Source of the DNA: Setophaga petechia
Taxonomy: Eukaryota > Chordata > Aves > Passeriformes > Parulidae
Direction: 5' to 3'
Length of the DNA: 64,000 bases
NCBI GenBank assembly: GCA_024362935.1
Contig: JANCRA010000011.1
Span: 8,425,501 to 8,489,500 of the forward strand
The translations under genes were made by a program, and so were the position numbers. Positions 23,013-36,010 of the stretch are shown one piece after another (within the stretch, counting starts at the first letter, position 1; each line of letters opens with the position of its first letter). The notes under the pieces were generated by a model. It was not told the DNA's origin and made no database searches. It worked only from the letters and a program-made list of their open reading frames with translations.

Positions 23013-26000
23013 CACTGGGCAAGACATTCTGCAATATGGACTATCCCTTTGGCCAGTTTAGGGCAGCAGTTCAGGCCATGCTCCCTCCCAGCTTCTGGTG
23101 CAGCTCCTCACAGGCAGAGCATGACACATTGAAAAGTCCTTGACTCAGGACTTAGCAACAACCAAAACATCAGGGTGTTATCAACACTCTCCCACTGAGT
23201 CCAAAACACAGCCCTGTACCAGCTAATACAAAACAATGATATCTATCCCAGCTGAGACCAGGACATCTTGCCACACTAGGCACCTTCCATTCTGTATTTT
23301 TAGATACAGACTCCAGTTGCTCTTTGTCCCCAGACCTGTAATCATCAGTGCTCTTAGCATGAAACCCACAGCCACAGGCCAGATGGGTGTGGTGAGATGG
23401 GGACCACTGAGCCTAGTTGCATGCCAAGACTCTTCACAGCCTTAATTACTACTGTAGGCTATATCCATGCAGATATTTGCTGTTATGATTAGTGAGAAAA
23501 ACAATAATAGAAAGGTTAACAAAACTGGTCTTGATGCTCATGTTATTATTATTGAAGTGGACAATTGAGAGGACAGATGTCCCAGTCCTACTTATCTTAG
23601 GAATTGTTAATAGCTGTTGGCAGTATTTCCGGACCAACCAGCTGGACAAAATTCAGTATCTTTGCCCTCCTATCATATTTTATACTCCCAAATATTTGTT
23701 CCAGCAAACAAATTACTGGGTTTTACAAACATTTAGTTTATAGAATAGGTTGTCTTTTGCCCACAGGAGAAGAAGGTGAACTTTGTGTTTCCCTAAGAGT
23801 CCATGAAGATTTTTGCTGGAGAAGTCAGGAGCATAGTTTCTCTAAATTTTACACTATTTTTATCAGCAGGAGGTGATATGCTTGGCCAAAGCCATTTTCA
23901 TGTAAATCCGAAAGCCTAAAGGCAGAGATTTACAGAGGACTCTGTGAAAGCAACTTCGCAATACTTGCCTGGTTCTGTACTTTATTAGCTTCTGCAGGAA
24001 ATGCAGCTCATAGTTACTGCAGTATTAAACTAAATAATGGACTTAATAACATAGCAAAATATATTCAGAGCCTTATGATGCAAAATATATAAGATTATTT
24101 CAAAGACAGGACAATCTGAGTCTCTGGAGGAAACCAAATGTAATTAAAATTATTTCTACTCCAAAAATTCCCTCCTCATTACAAAAGTTGTCATGGAATA
24201 TTCTCAATGTAACTTTTATTCAGAGTTAGAGATATTAGTCTTCCTGAAAACTGTGTTATCTTATGACATAGGGTAGGCCTTGCCTTGAGTGAAAGACAAA
24301 TGGGAAGTAGATGCTAGATTGTGTCAGGTGACTTTCAGTCTCCACATTTTCATGTTCTTGGCAGGAAAATGTAGTATTTGCTGATGCAGAGATGAGAGAC
24401 AATTCCATGTGTCTTCGGAGTGCAATGGTATTTAAGGAAGTTATTAAACATATGTGGAAAACACTATGTAAGAAACAAAGGAATCTAGTCATAAAAAGTG
24501 ATGTCTGCTAAACAAAATCCTCAAATTACTTACCTAAATGAGAACACTTTATGATGTGGAATCAGGGCCAACAACAGCAGGCCCTTTTATTTGACTTTTC
24601 TTTCATTCATTTACATTTTATTTTCTTAATTTAAATATTTGGAGAAAATGAGAATGAATTTAATAGATTCATACGTAATGGGAAAATAAAATGTATGCTT
24701 TTCACTGTTATAATGAAAGACTTTTGCCGAGGAAGAAGTGTGTGTATACCTTTTACATGGACAGGACACTTAGCCAGCAGTAGGCAGAGACACCACATGA
24801 CACAAAAATTCAGGTTTACAAACACTCACTCCTCCACAAATAATACATTGAAAACGCTTCCTCTGGGTGACAGGAACAAGAACATGATTTCTCTAAAAGG
24901 ATACTAGAAAATAAGATGTTGATACAGCAGGGAAGGCAATAATTACAAGGCAATAATTACAAAACAGTTGATACAACTATAATTGATATAGTTAAAAATA
25001 CTTCGCCTCAGGGAACTCTGAATAAGCTTGAGATAGACATATGGCTGTCTCTAAAAAACAAAACAAAAATGTCAAGTTTGTTATTTCTAGAAAAGGCCAA
25101 CAGGTTTAGAGTTTTGATGCATAGCTGAAAAAGTGAACTATATGCAAATGTACTAAAAATACAGTATATTGATGCAGAGTGAGGTCACAGAGCTCCTCGA
25201 AGGCAACTCACTGAAGAATTGGCAACAATCCAGCAGCAAATGTAAATGTAGACATTAGCAAAAAGATTTGGCAGAGATCAAACGGGATTTCTATTTTCTT
25301 GTTCCCCAGCCAATCTTGTCCCACCAACCACCTGCTCTCAAATTCTCCATTTCCTGACCATTGTCATTTCACTGCTAAGTAATGAGTAAGCACTGTTTGC
25401 AACCACCTGTACAATTTTTCAGTGAAACCCACAAAATTGCTTCCCCCTTTTCCACTTCTCCCTCATTCTCCATGGAACAATGTGAAAAGACACTCCATCA
25501 CCTGTACTGACAAATGACTCACACAGACACTGCAGCCCAGTAAGCACTTTGTGGTTCTACACTCCCAGTACTTCCATCCTCTTCGCCTTTTTGGAGGAAG
25601 AGTGTGAGTGTGAAAGAATAGCAATGAGAGCCCTCCACTATGATTAGAATCAGCTGCCTTCACTAACAAGCAGCATCCTTCAGATCAAAAGGATGGAAGT
25701 AAATGTTGTCTGGGCTCATTCAGCTTCTTGTAGAGAGCCAAACATCCTCTTGCAGGAGGATCAAAGCCTATGTTACTTTGTGTTTTATTGTAGCCTTCTA
25801 ATAGCTGCCATTGGACATATAAATCAGATAATCTAGGAAGAGAAGATAGCCCAGCAGTTCCAGTCCTGTGTGATGAAAAATACTCAGCTACCAAAAAAAG
25901 ATGCAGTTGGTGTTCCCCTTGTGAAGAGCATTGATCAGACACCCCTGGGCAGCAGGGGAAGGACAGACCCTTCCTCCTGACTGCCCTGTCTCTGGGTGCT

Positions 26001-27664
26001 TATTGTTAGACTCCTTCTGTCATGCAATTGCTGTGACCATGCTACATCAGTACTTTTATACATTTAGATGAAACACTGTAAAACCTGTATTTACCTTCAG
26101 TCAAGATGCCCAATGATTAAGAAAAAACAACATCAGCGCATATACACCATTTCTCCAAAGTCTGACAAATTCTTGATTTTGTGAACATTAGAAAAGCAGA
26201 TACTTACAATACATGACATTAATCTTTCAACAGAGAAAAAGACACATTCTCTTTGGGCATTAAGCTGGAATGCAGGAAAGAGTCCTCAATCCCTTTTCTT
26301 GGTGATAAATAGGATTTGGTATTGGGGCTGTTAGAGTACCTGCTGCTTCATGCATTGCTGCTTTTATGGCAAGTGGGTACAGGTGAGCCTGCAAATGTGG
26401 CACATGAAACACTGAAAGATCTGCTTGCAGAAAAGTTTCTCAGCTTTGCTGCAGAGAGCTCATACTGCCTGAACAAGATGTGACATGAAAGAACAGTAGT
26501 CATTGCCATCCAGAGCAAACTGATGACAGCACAACTAAGTGGGCAGGTGATTCACAGCTCACACTGCTCAAGCTGTAAGAACAGTACATGTTCTTACATG
26601 TATGCAGTAAAGCTTACAGCATGGCCAAGAGAAAATCACAATACTGCAGACACAGCCCCTAAGCTCTGGGGAAAACAGAGGCACAGCAGGAAGCAGAGTG
26701 CTGCCAGCATCTCAGAAAATCTTCTTTGTATGACTTCATATTCTTATGAAGAAAATTTAATGGTAACACTGCAGAAAACTGGTACTGACATGCTTGGGTG
26801 ACACATCAGTTAATGTTTGGCATTAGCATAGAAGAAAACTCAAATGCAATGAAGACACAACACCATGTCAGCGTTACTGTTGTCATCAGGCAGACAAGAG
26901 GTCTATTTAATTAACATTGGATGTTGATTATTTACTTCCTGTAACATGAAATTGCTTACTTGGAACATTCAAGACTTGCTCAGTTTGTGTGTAATTTGTT
27001 ACCTGAAGATGAAACTCCCACGTGTGGTTGTTTGCACGTAGATGTGCCGGTGGGTGTGATTTGGGTGCCTGCTGAAATTCTCTTCTAGAAAAGCACATAG
27101 GTATAGGTCCAGGACTACCACAATAAATATGCAAACATGTAACAGGAACTGCACTTCTTCACCATGAGATGTTAATGCAATGCAGAGCCCAGTTATTCAT
27201 TATGAGCCACAGATGAAGGAAATTCTGCTGAAGGTTTTGTACATTGACATATAATTTAGCCTAATCAGATGCCATATGACAGAAGTTACTTGTTATAACA
27301 ACAGGTTACAGCAAGAGATGGTCAATCAGAAAAACTTGTGAATAACAAAATATGATCTGCACTGACAACAAAGTCATAGAGCACCTGAGGCTCTATGATG
27401 AGGCCTCTGTGAAACAGGGTTTTGGTCTGCAGAGCTTGCAGGGCTGAGAGGGTTATTTAGGAAACTCTATGGTACAAAAATATATTTCAAATTGAATGAG
27501 TAAAATATAATGGTGTTCATGGCAAAGGACTCCAGATGCTACTGCTTCACCATACACTCACACTAGCACCAGACAGAACCCAGGGTTTGAGAGACAGTGG
27601 AAGGGTAAAATCAGGAAAAAGAGTAGGAACTGGAAAATGTCTATATAACAATTTAAACTGTATA

Positions 27665-27725
27665 AAATCATCATTATCATCACTATTATTACTATTATCA
27701 CCGTTGTCACCATTATCACTATTGA
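27665..27725. repeat. ATC/ATT trinucleotide microsatellite
   Basis: Imperfect ATC, ATT and ACC triplets over about 60 bp. It resembles the microsatellite inside bird LTRs, but no LTR flanks were recognised, so it is called as a simple repeat. Confidence 0.75.
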
Positions 27726-30700
27726 AAATTCCTTTCTGTGTAAAATATAATTTTTAGTAGTTTTTCCTTTTTCTGCAATAATTAAATCTGAGCCATTAGT
27801 GATTCTTAAATGAATCTATTAAGATTTCTATTGTAAAAACATACATTCCTGACTTTACATAAAAGGTGTGTTTCCTCTTTGTCCATAGACAAGCATTTAA
27901 ATTTAACTGCACAGCCTTCTGGGACAATTGTTTGAATGCTTCTCAGAAATGGTGTCTATGTTTTTCATTAAATTGTCTAGAATCCACTACTGCTTGGATG
28001 TAATTTTAATTTTATTGTATTTTATTTTATTTCTTTAATTTACTCAGAAGGAATACAGAAGAACAAGCAGTATAGGCACCAATCACCTCATCCTGCACCA
28101 GCTCAGCATTATAGAAGTTGAACTTTGCCAGATAACACTTCAGATGGAGAGAGTAATCTTTTCTTAGGAATATAATTTTTGCAGCAGAACAAGAATTAAA
28201 CCTTGACATTACAAATAGTTTGCAGTATCAAAGTTTGTAACTACCAGAAAAATAGCAGGCAAACTGTTTTTCAGGCTTATTTCTTCCATGTTGTTAAAGA
28301 AACTTTGTCCTTAACTCGGCAGCACAACATTAATTTCGTTTTTTGCTACTGCAGCTCTGATTTCTGATGCCTCACACTACCAAGTCAGAGCTCTGCTCAC
28401 TTGAGCCCTTTGGGATAATAGTAAGGCCACTATATTTGATGCAAGAACACTTAATAAAACCAAGAGAGAGCATATTGCTCTTGAAAGACTCGTGTACATA
28501 AAAATGGAGAAACTGCCCCTCAAGCCATAGATGCGAACAGCATACAAATTATTTTCTTCTGAGAACAATAGAGGGATTCAAATGAACAGACATATAAAAT
28601 AGCTAATGGTCAGTGAGATTACTTGAATTTACAGGCATAAATTCAGATCTTCACTGAAATAAAAAGCCCATCATAAACTGAACACAGGACAGATGTTTCA
28701 CCCATCTTTATTTTCACTAGGTCTCTGAACAATGAAACCTAATTGTTGACAGTACTGGCATTACTATCACAATTATTTGAAAGAGAGTCCTGATCACATC
28801 TGATTCCATAGAAGTTAAGTGGCTTTCTGGCAATAAGATGGCTTAACATCCTGAAACACCTTAATTTAAGATTGCCCCAAATGCAGTTGTGCAGTGTTAC
28901 TCACTATTTTGTTATTTCATTAAACTGGTATACAGAATATCTACAGTTGGCTCATGCTACACCTCAACTCATTTTCAGAAGAAAAACCTGACAGTGGAGT
29001 GTGTATAGGATTCTCCATTTGAATTAATATGAAATATTTAATTGCTTACAGAGTTCCTAAGAAGCCAACAGTGACCAATATGCCTCTCTTATGGCCTGAC
29101 TGACTTAAAATGTTCATCGTGGTTGACATGGGCCTACGAGCTGATGCACCACTGAAATGCAGCTTTGCTCTCCTCTGGGAAGGAAAGGACTAGAAATTGC
29201 TCTAAGGTCAGAGGACAGACCTGCTACCACAGCTCACTTTTCTTTCTGCTGTTTTCAGCCAGGAAGAAAATCTTGGAGAATCAACATCTGACCAAGGATC
29301 ACAAGTCACCATCTTAGGATGTGAATTTCTTCTAAAGGGAGTAAAACATGACGCAGGGGCACCATTGGAAGCTTATATTCAGGAAACCAGAGAACCTGAG
29401 AATGTCAGTAGAATTTGGAAAGTAATTATTTTCAGGAAAGCAGGAAGGTCTTCACTGGAGACTTTCTAAAAGCTTTTTATGGCATAATGGCAAGAGGCAT
29501 GTTAAGATGTGGCTTGCCAAACATTTTTGAAAGACCTATTCAGCCCTCAGTCAGTGAAAGAGTCCTTCCTTCTGACATGGGGTGAACTCACCATGGGGCT
29601 CAAGGTCACCACAGGGAAGCACTGATAGCTCTTTTGGAGGCCTTATTAATGGCATGGCTTGCACAACAAAAGAGTAGTTTCAATTTCGTGGAAGAGACCA
29701 CGGGTTTGCTCATTGGTGAGAGCTGCAGTACTTTTCTCACACCATATTGCTGTATACTGCATTGTCTTTCTGATACTGTGTCATCAGATAAGAAAAGAGA
29801 TTTGTAAAACAAATAGACCAGTGAGCATCATCCATGTTGTAGTAGGAATCTTGCATCTACATTCTGCAGCTAATAGGTATTTGGCTCTAAAGGCTTTTTA
29901 GTGTAGTTCTGGTATAGGCAGAGGTGAAATACAGAATAAAGGCCATAAAATTTAAATGGAGTATAAATTGCAGCAGCAACAGAGGAGAAGTTTAGAACAC
30001 AAAGGAAAAATGAAGTAATCTTATGAGAGAAACTGAAGGAGGCAGATGGCAATTAGATGTCAGTAAGTTCTCATTAAAAGTGGAGGGTTTCCAGACTCAG
30101 TTAAAAGAAAACTGAAAACATTTTTTGGAGCAGTAGAAATAAAAAAGAAATATTAAATCTCTTACAAGGCGGTTGTGTATTACAAAATATTTTGTTTTCA
30201 TTTTTATTTGGGAAAAGTTATATGTGGAATCTGTTCTGTCACATAACTCAGAATTTGCAGCTATAGGCTTGCAAAACACGTGTGTTCAAACTAGTAGAAA
30301 AAAGGCAATAAAGTGGAAAAATAAAAGCATAACTAAAAGATTGTTCTTTGCTTTCTTCCTGTGTGTTAAAAATAATGAAGTCATTATAACTGACATTCCT
30401 AAAAATAATCTGCAGTACCAATCTTGTAGAGAAAACACAGATTTCTCACCTGTTAGACACAAAGCTAAATACTCCTTTTGCCTATTATCCTCAACAAATA
30501 ATGCTGTGAGAGCTGTTAGGTTCAGAGCACGGTTGCTTACTGTCCTCAAAAATCACATCAGTAATGTGACACCAGTTCAGGCTACTATTCCTTCAGCTAC
30601 ATGAATTGAACCAAGAGCATCCACATGGATGACTGCAGTTTGTTCCTGGTCTGCGCACAGAAGTTGTGCTTATCAGGGCTGAGCATGGCTCAGAACTGTG

Positions 30701-33266
30701 TCCCTGAGCACCCTGACCTCCAGTGGGTCTGGCTGTGGCCCCACACTGAATGCAGGCTGGGCACTGCATGGCCTCCAGCTCCTCTGTCCATTGTGCTGGG
30801 AGGGGCACAGGGGGACTGGCTGAAGGCTACCACAACCTTCTGAAGGCTACCAGCAGCTTCCACAGGGGGTGAAGGAGGAGAGAACTGAGCAGTTCCCACC
30901 TCTCTGTTGTTCCTGGCAGGCATTTCTGTGCAGCTGGGACAACAAACGGGAAGTTCAGAACACTGGGCATAGCCTGTGCCCCAGGGCCAGGAGAACAGTC
31001 CCACAGCCTCTGCTGCTCAGTAGGACACTGGGCTGTGATGGAAAAGTCTACCACAATGTCATAGTCTGTAGTCATAGATGTCACTGAAAGAATCTCAAAG
31101 GATACCAAACATTTGTGTTTAGACAGCTGAGTTGATACTGGAACCTCTGCACACTAGAGTCACAAATACCACTTGAATTTCTGGGCTTACTGCATGTTTC
31201 AGAGCTTCTCCATTGCAACATGTCAGAGAAGGGCACCTGGGGACACCTTCACTTGGCTTTGGTACAGCTGCATAATGTCTGCAAGGGCACTTAAGTAATG
31301 TACTCAGCCTGCAGTGTTGCTTGCACTGCTGTCTTCCATGATCTCCCTTGTCCTCTCCCCCAAGGCTTTCCAGCAGCTCACACAAAGCCCCTTGCCAAGA
31401 TGGGCACAAAATAACTTAAAACTTATTTTCTGCCTATCTTTACAATGGAAAAATCCAACTTTACAATAGAATGGAGTTTTGCAATTACCATAAAATGCTG
31501 GGCTAAGGAAGCAAAATGTCAGGGATTGCAGGAGGTTTCACAGTCATACAGATGGAAATGGAAGAACTTCATGTTCTCTCACTAACTACATTGAAGGAAC
31601 CTCCTCCCTTGTCAACAAATAGACCATGTTCACCTGCAGATAATCTTGGGGACAGAGAGACAGCATCTTTGGGTACAGGGAATCTTGAAAAGGGGCCAGA
31701 GAGCTGGAGGGACAGCTCCAAAGGGCCTTCGTGAGCTGGGTTTGTTGTTTCTGCTGTTGGGCAGTAATGGGAAAGGTGCATTTCCTCCCCAGAACCCAAA
31801 ACCTCTTACATCCCAACTCCTGCTCGGACAGCAGCAGTGCCTAAGCTGCTCACATGGCTATGTGCTGTTCCCCAAGCCAGTCTTTTCTCCTTCTAGAGCA
31901 GGAAAATAAGTATCACTAGACATTATTTGGGTCATTTATATCACCCCAGCAGTCTGTGACCTATCCTTGGAACCGATAGCAAGACTCATGTACAGCAAAT
32001 TCAGCCAGTGTGAACAGAGATTTCTGTTCTCCTGAGCTGTGGGTCAACTAACCTGTTCTGGATACTTCATTTGAATCCTCCTCTACCTTCTATGCCAACC
32101 TAATCTAAATCAACTCCATCTACTTTCCTGGGATAATGCTTTGTGTATGTGAGAAAGTAGGAATTGAGGACTTGGCACTCTGAAAGCTTGTCTTCATTTG
32201 CAATCATTAGTTTAAACTTAATACACCTGAATGACTTCATTTGTACTTAGCCTAGCTTTAGGGAGCACTGGCATTCCGGAAGCACCACTCCAGCTACCGG
32301 AGTGATTTGATTAGCAGTGCTGAGTGATTAGATTAGCAGAGTGGCTGGACAGACTGTTAATTACTTATTGTCATTCCAGCTGATGTATCCCCACAGCACC
32401 AGCAGCTCATGTATTTGCATAGACAAAACCTGAGCATGCTTATACTCCATGGTTTGTAATTCCCTGCCTTGCCTGCAGCCAGTGCTTCTGGTCCCTCAGT
32501 TTACATGTCAGAGGTCTGTACCAGCTGCAAACTTTATTGTTAGCCTGGACTGGGATCATTGCATGGTGCTGAAAATGTCAGCAAGAGAAACTGTTGGTTC
32601 TTTGTCATCACTCCAGCAGAGGCCTGTTTCAGATTCTCTGGGTAATGGATGTTTCTTAGCATGCAAAAGTGCCTCATTGCAGAATACTATAGTTTTTTTG
32701 ATGCTGTTACAAATGACAGTTTTCACCAACTATGAAGTTCTCCTATGTTCCAATTATGGCAAAAAAAGCTTCCTAGGAAATAACCATAGCTTTAAGTTTG
32801 GGGTTTCAGAGACATATGTGCTCACATTCTATTTGTGATCATTTCAGTTCAGGACAAATGAAAATAAAGTGAGTAGGAAGTGAAAGTAAGATTTCTCTCT
32901 GTGAACCTAGTCCACTGATTAAGCTCATTGGTAACCTGGGTTGCTGAAGGCAAGCTAATTCAAAAGGCAGCATTCAAAAAACACTGCTTTTCCTCCCTTT
33001 GGTGTCTTCTAGGAAATACAGCTTTACTGAGTGCTTGATGCTTTTGTAGCTAAAGTTCAGTGAGATGGAAACAGACCTATGCTGTTGCTCCTCTGCCAAG
33101 AAATAGCAGATGTTATGTTCCTCCATATGGACCAGCACTCTGAATTATTGTGGAATTCCCTTTCTATTAAAAAGCAAACCAAAATAGCCTGCTCAGAAAT
33201 AACCGAAAGATTTTTAGGAATGTGGAGGAGGTTTTTTTTCCAGGATGTCAGAGACAATTTAATGTT

Positions 33267-33304
33267 CTGTTAGATTGTTATAAATCTGTTAGATTATTAT
33301 AAAT
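33267..33304. repeat. 19-bp tandem duplication, two copies
   Basis: Two adjacent 19-mers beginning CTGTTAGATT differ at one base (G/A at unit position 11). This is a short local duplication. Confidence 0.85.
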
Positions 33305-34574
33305 TCCCCTCTCCCTACAGGTAGTTAAAGCATGTAATGTACAAAGGTAAAACATAAAGTAATGCTCTCATAAGGAAGAGTAGCATAAGAAAAAGCAGCT
33401 TTGCACTGCTCCTAGCAGTTGATTTTTGCACAGTAAAAGCATAAAATCCTGCAATACTGGACCTACACCTCCTCTGCACTGGGAATTTCACTATATGAGG
33501 TGTGAGGCAATGAAAAATCAGGGCCATAATATCCTACTGAGCTTCTGAGTCATCTTATTGCACCGAAGTAAAAGCACTTTAGAAAATACAAGCCATCTGT
33601 GATGTTAAATGCAATTATCTGATTTGCCTTAATAAATGCTCAGAAATCACTGCCAACCACTTCAATTTTTCAACACCATTCTGAGTCCCTCATAAGCAGG
33701 TAAAGGTCATTGTGCTCAGACCTTATCAACTCTGATCATTATCAAGTTATTATTTTCTGCAATAACACAACTGCTTCCCTCCAAATCTAGAACATAAGAG
33801 ACCTTAAAAGGAGATGTAATTTTTTTTAGCTCTGTCCTGGTTTCAGTTTCAACCATGACAGCTCTGACATTCAGAGGCTCACATTAGGTATATTACATTG
33901 AAATCAACACAGTATTGGCTATTACTTATAGCTTCTTCCTACTGGCATCAAGGTAAGTGACAAACATTACTGTTGCTAAAGGTCAAATCCCAAGCTCTGT
34001 ATTTCAGATTCTTCATGAACGGAGCTTCTGTACATCAGAAATTATCCAGATATTCCCCTCTTCTATTTGTACAATAATCCTGCCCAAGTGTGAAAGGGGC
34101 ACTGTGATTGTACAAATTATATATTCTGGTTATAAGAGCATAACGCTAGGGATGTGGCAGCCCCATTGGGCACACACAGATCATGTTCTAGGCAGGCCCT
34201 GTACAAATGCACCAGTACCACACTGCACAGGTTCATGTATTTCTTGTCAGGTAGACCTAGAAGAGCTATGGTGCTACCTAAAGTTTTACTTCTTAGAAGT
34301 TATTTGCACCTGTAACAAAAGTTACAAGTATGAATTTAAAAGCTATGTTGCATAAGTGTAAAAGTTTACAACTGGTGATTAAGAAAAGCTGCATGTGTTA
34401 CCCAAATCTGAGCACACTGAGCACAAATATCAGTGCACACCCTAGCCAGTGTCTAATGGCTGGGGAGTGGGAGCATAGCAGGAGTCGTTTGAATGCTCAA
34501 CCAGTGAAAAACAGTATAGTAGCTCCACTACAGACCTGGTCCATGTTCCTCAAAACAGCAGAGAAGAAAATTGC

Positions 34575-36010
34575 TATAACCAGCAGGAGACACTGTCCAA
34601 GCATGCAGAGGTGATGTTAGAAATGCCAAAGCCCATGTGGGGATTTATCTGCATGAAGGACAACAAGAAGAGCTCTACATCTATGTTAAGAGGAAGACTG
34701 GGGAAAAATATGGGCCTCCTACTGAAAGGATAACAGGCTATAGAGACCAAGTACATAAAAAAAGCCAATGTACTCAATGCCTTTTTCACTTCATCTTTAC
34801 TTATAGGACCAGCCTTCAGGAGTGACAGGCCCCTAGGAGCTGTGAGAACTGGCAGAAGGAACACAGACCCTGGGGTGGATGAGGAATAAGTCAGGGTACA
34901 TTTAAACATACTGGATTTATATAAACTCACAGGGCTTGATGGTTTGCACCTGTCAAGTGCTGAGGGAGCTGGCAAACACCAGAGCAAGATGACTCTCAAT
35001 TATCTTTGAAAGCTCATGGCAATTTGGGAAGATTCCTGATGACTGGAAGAGAGCAAATCAGGACAACTACAGGTAAGTTGGCCTTGCCTTGATGCCTATG
35101 AAGGTGATGGAGAAACTAATCTGGGAAACCACTTCCTGTATTTAGGACAGGAATGCCACTGTACTGGAATCCATGGTCAAAAATAGATTTGCACAAGGGA
35201 AATCAAGCCTAACTTGACATTCCTGACCTGACAGACTCCTATCAAGAAATGACTGGCTTTCAATTCTGTGTCCAATAACACTGTCTTAGAAAACTGATAA
35301 AGCACAGGCTAGGTAAATGGTTGGTGAAGTGGACCAGAACTGGCTGATAGGCTGAGCTCAGAGGATTGTGATCAGCAGCACAAAGCCCATTTGGGAAGGC
35401 AGATATTAGTGGTCTACTTCAGGGGTTCATACTGGGGCCATTACAGTTCTGTCATTAATGAACTGGGATGATGGAAAAGTGGGCACCTTCACCAAGTGTG
35501 ATGATAATCTCAAACTGGGAGGAGTGGCTGATACGCAGGATCATGGTTATGCTGCCATTCAGAGGAGCCTGGACATGCTGGAGAGTGTCCACTGAGGACC
35601 ATGAAGACGATTAAGTAGTACCTTATTCAGGATTACCTCTTATTCAAGAAGAGGCTAAGAGAGATGGGCCTATTCAGCTCATAGAAGAAAGTCTTTGGGG
35701 GCATCTTATAACTGTGTATGGTGGGGAGTAAAGAATGTGGAAACAGATTCCTCTCAGCAGTGTCTCAGAAACAAGGCAATGGCCACAAACTGAAATACAG
35801 AAAATTCCATTTAAATGAAAAAAAGAAACTGAGGAGAGATCAACTGGAGCAAGTTGCCCAGAAAGGCTGTGCAGTATTCACCCTTGGCAATACTCAAACC
35901 AAAATAGACATGACCCTGAGCAACCTGCTCTAGTTGCCCCTGCTCTGAGCACAGGTATAAACTAGATGATCCCTAGAGCTGCCTTCCACAGCCAATGGCT
36001 CTGTAATTCA
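34575..36010 (+). mobile_element. Diverged CR1 LINE fragment, plus orientation
   Basis: The 3' end near 35965-36008 reads ACTAGATGATCCCTAGAGCTGCC..., matching the CR1 3' UTR terminal block (CTAGATGATCTTTAAGGTCCC type). Upstream, in order, come a segment encoding YIYVKRKTGEKYGPP (about 34680-34720), AAACTCACAGGGCTTGATGG, and TTGGGAAGATTCCTGATGACTGG (the SLxxGxxPxDWK block). These are followed by CTTCACCAAGTGTGATGATAATCTCAAACTGGG (FADDTKLG block) and the CAACTGGAGCAAGTTGCCCAGAAAGGCTGTG block of the 3' UTR. Indels and stops interrupt the frame, so it is a dead copy. At about 1.44 kb it is one of the two longest CR1 copies in the window. The left edge is approximate. Confidence 0.85.

Larger units (their letters stand above)
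22776..23265 (-). mobile_element. Second avian ERV LTR, minus orientation, 3'-truncated
   Basis: Read from 23265 leftward, the sequence starts TGTCCTGGTCTCAGCTGGGA, the characteristic 5' end of a common passerine LTR class. It continues through GCTGGTACAGGGCTGTGTTTTGGA and GCATGGCC..CTGCCCTAAACTGGCCAAAGGGATA, then a TATA box (TATAAA, complement of 23007-23012). It ends in the ATT-rich microsatellite typical of this class (22795-22868). The left end stops near 22776 without a CA terminus, at or near the boundary with the CR1 fragment. It lies in the opposite orientation to the 1.3 kb LTR and belongs to a different family. Confidence 0.8.
23266..34574. other. Intergenic sequence, no gene recognised
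   Basis: AT-rich unique sequence. Minor features are a 14-bp direct repeat at 24933-24960, an ATC/ATT trinucleotide tract at about 27665-27725 and a 19-bp tandem duplication at 33267-33304. Candidate frames reach 143 codons (30173-30604) but have no recognisable domain, no CpG island and no linked splice pattern. A stretch at 32270-32430 with repeated GATTAG words and an octamer ATTTGCAT is a candidate regulatory element only. Confidence 0.5.

Noticed and set aside
30173..30604. 143-codon plus-strand frame
   Set aside because: AT-rich sequence with Lys/Asn/Ile/Phe-biased translation, no domain, and an overlapping minus-strand frame of similar quality.
33833..33846. TGTCCTGGTTTCAG, identical to the 5' end of a passerine LTR class
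   Set aside because: Sequence after this 14-mer does not continue with LTR similarity in either direction, so it is probably coincidence or an unrecognisable stub.
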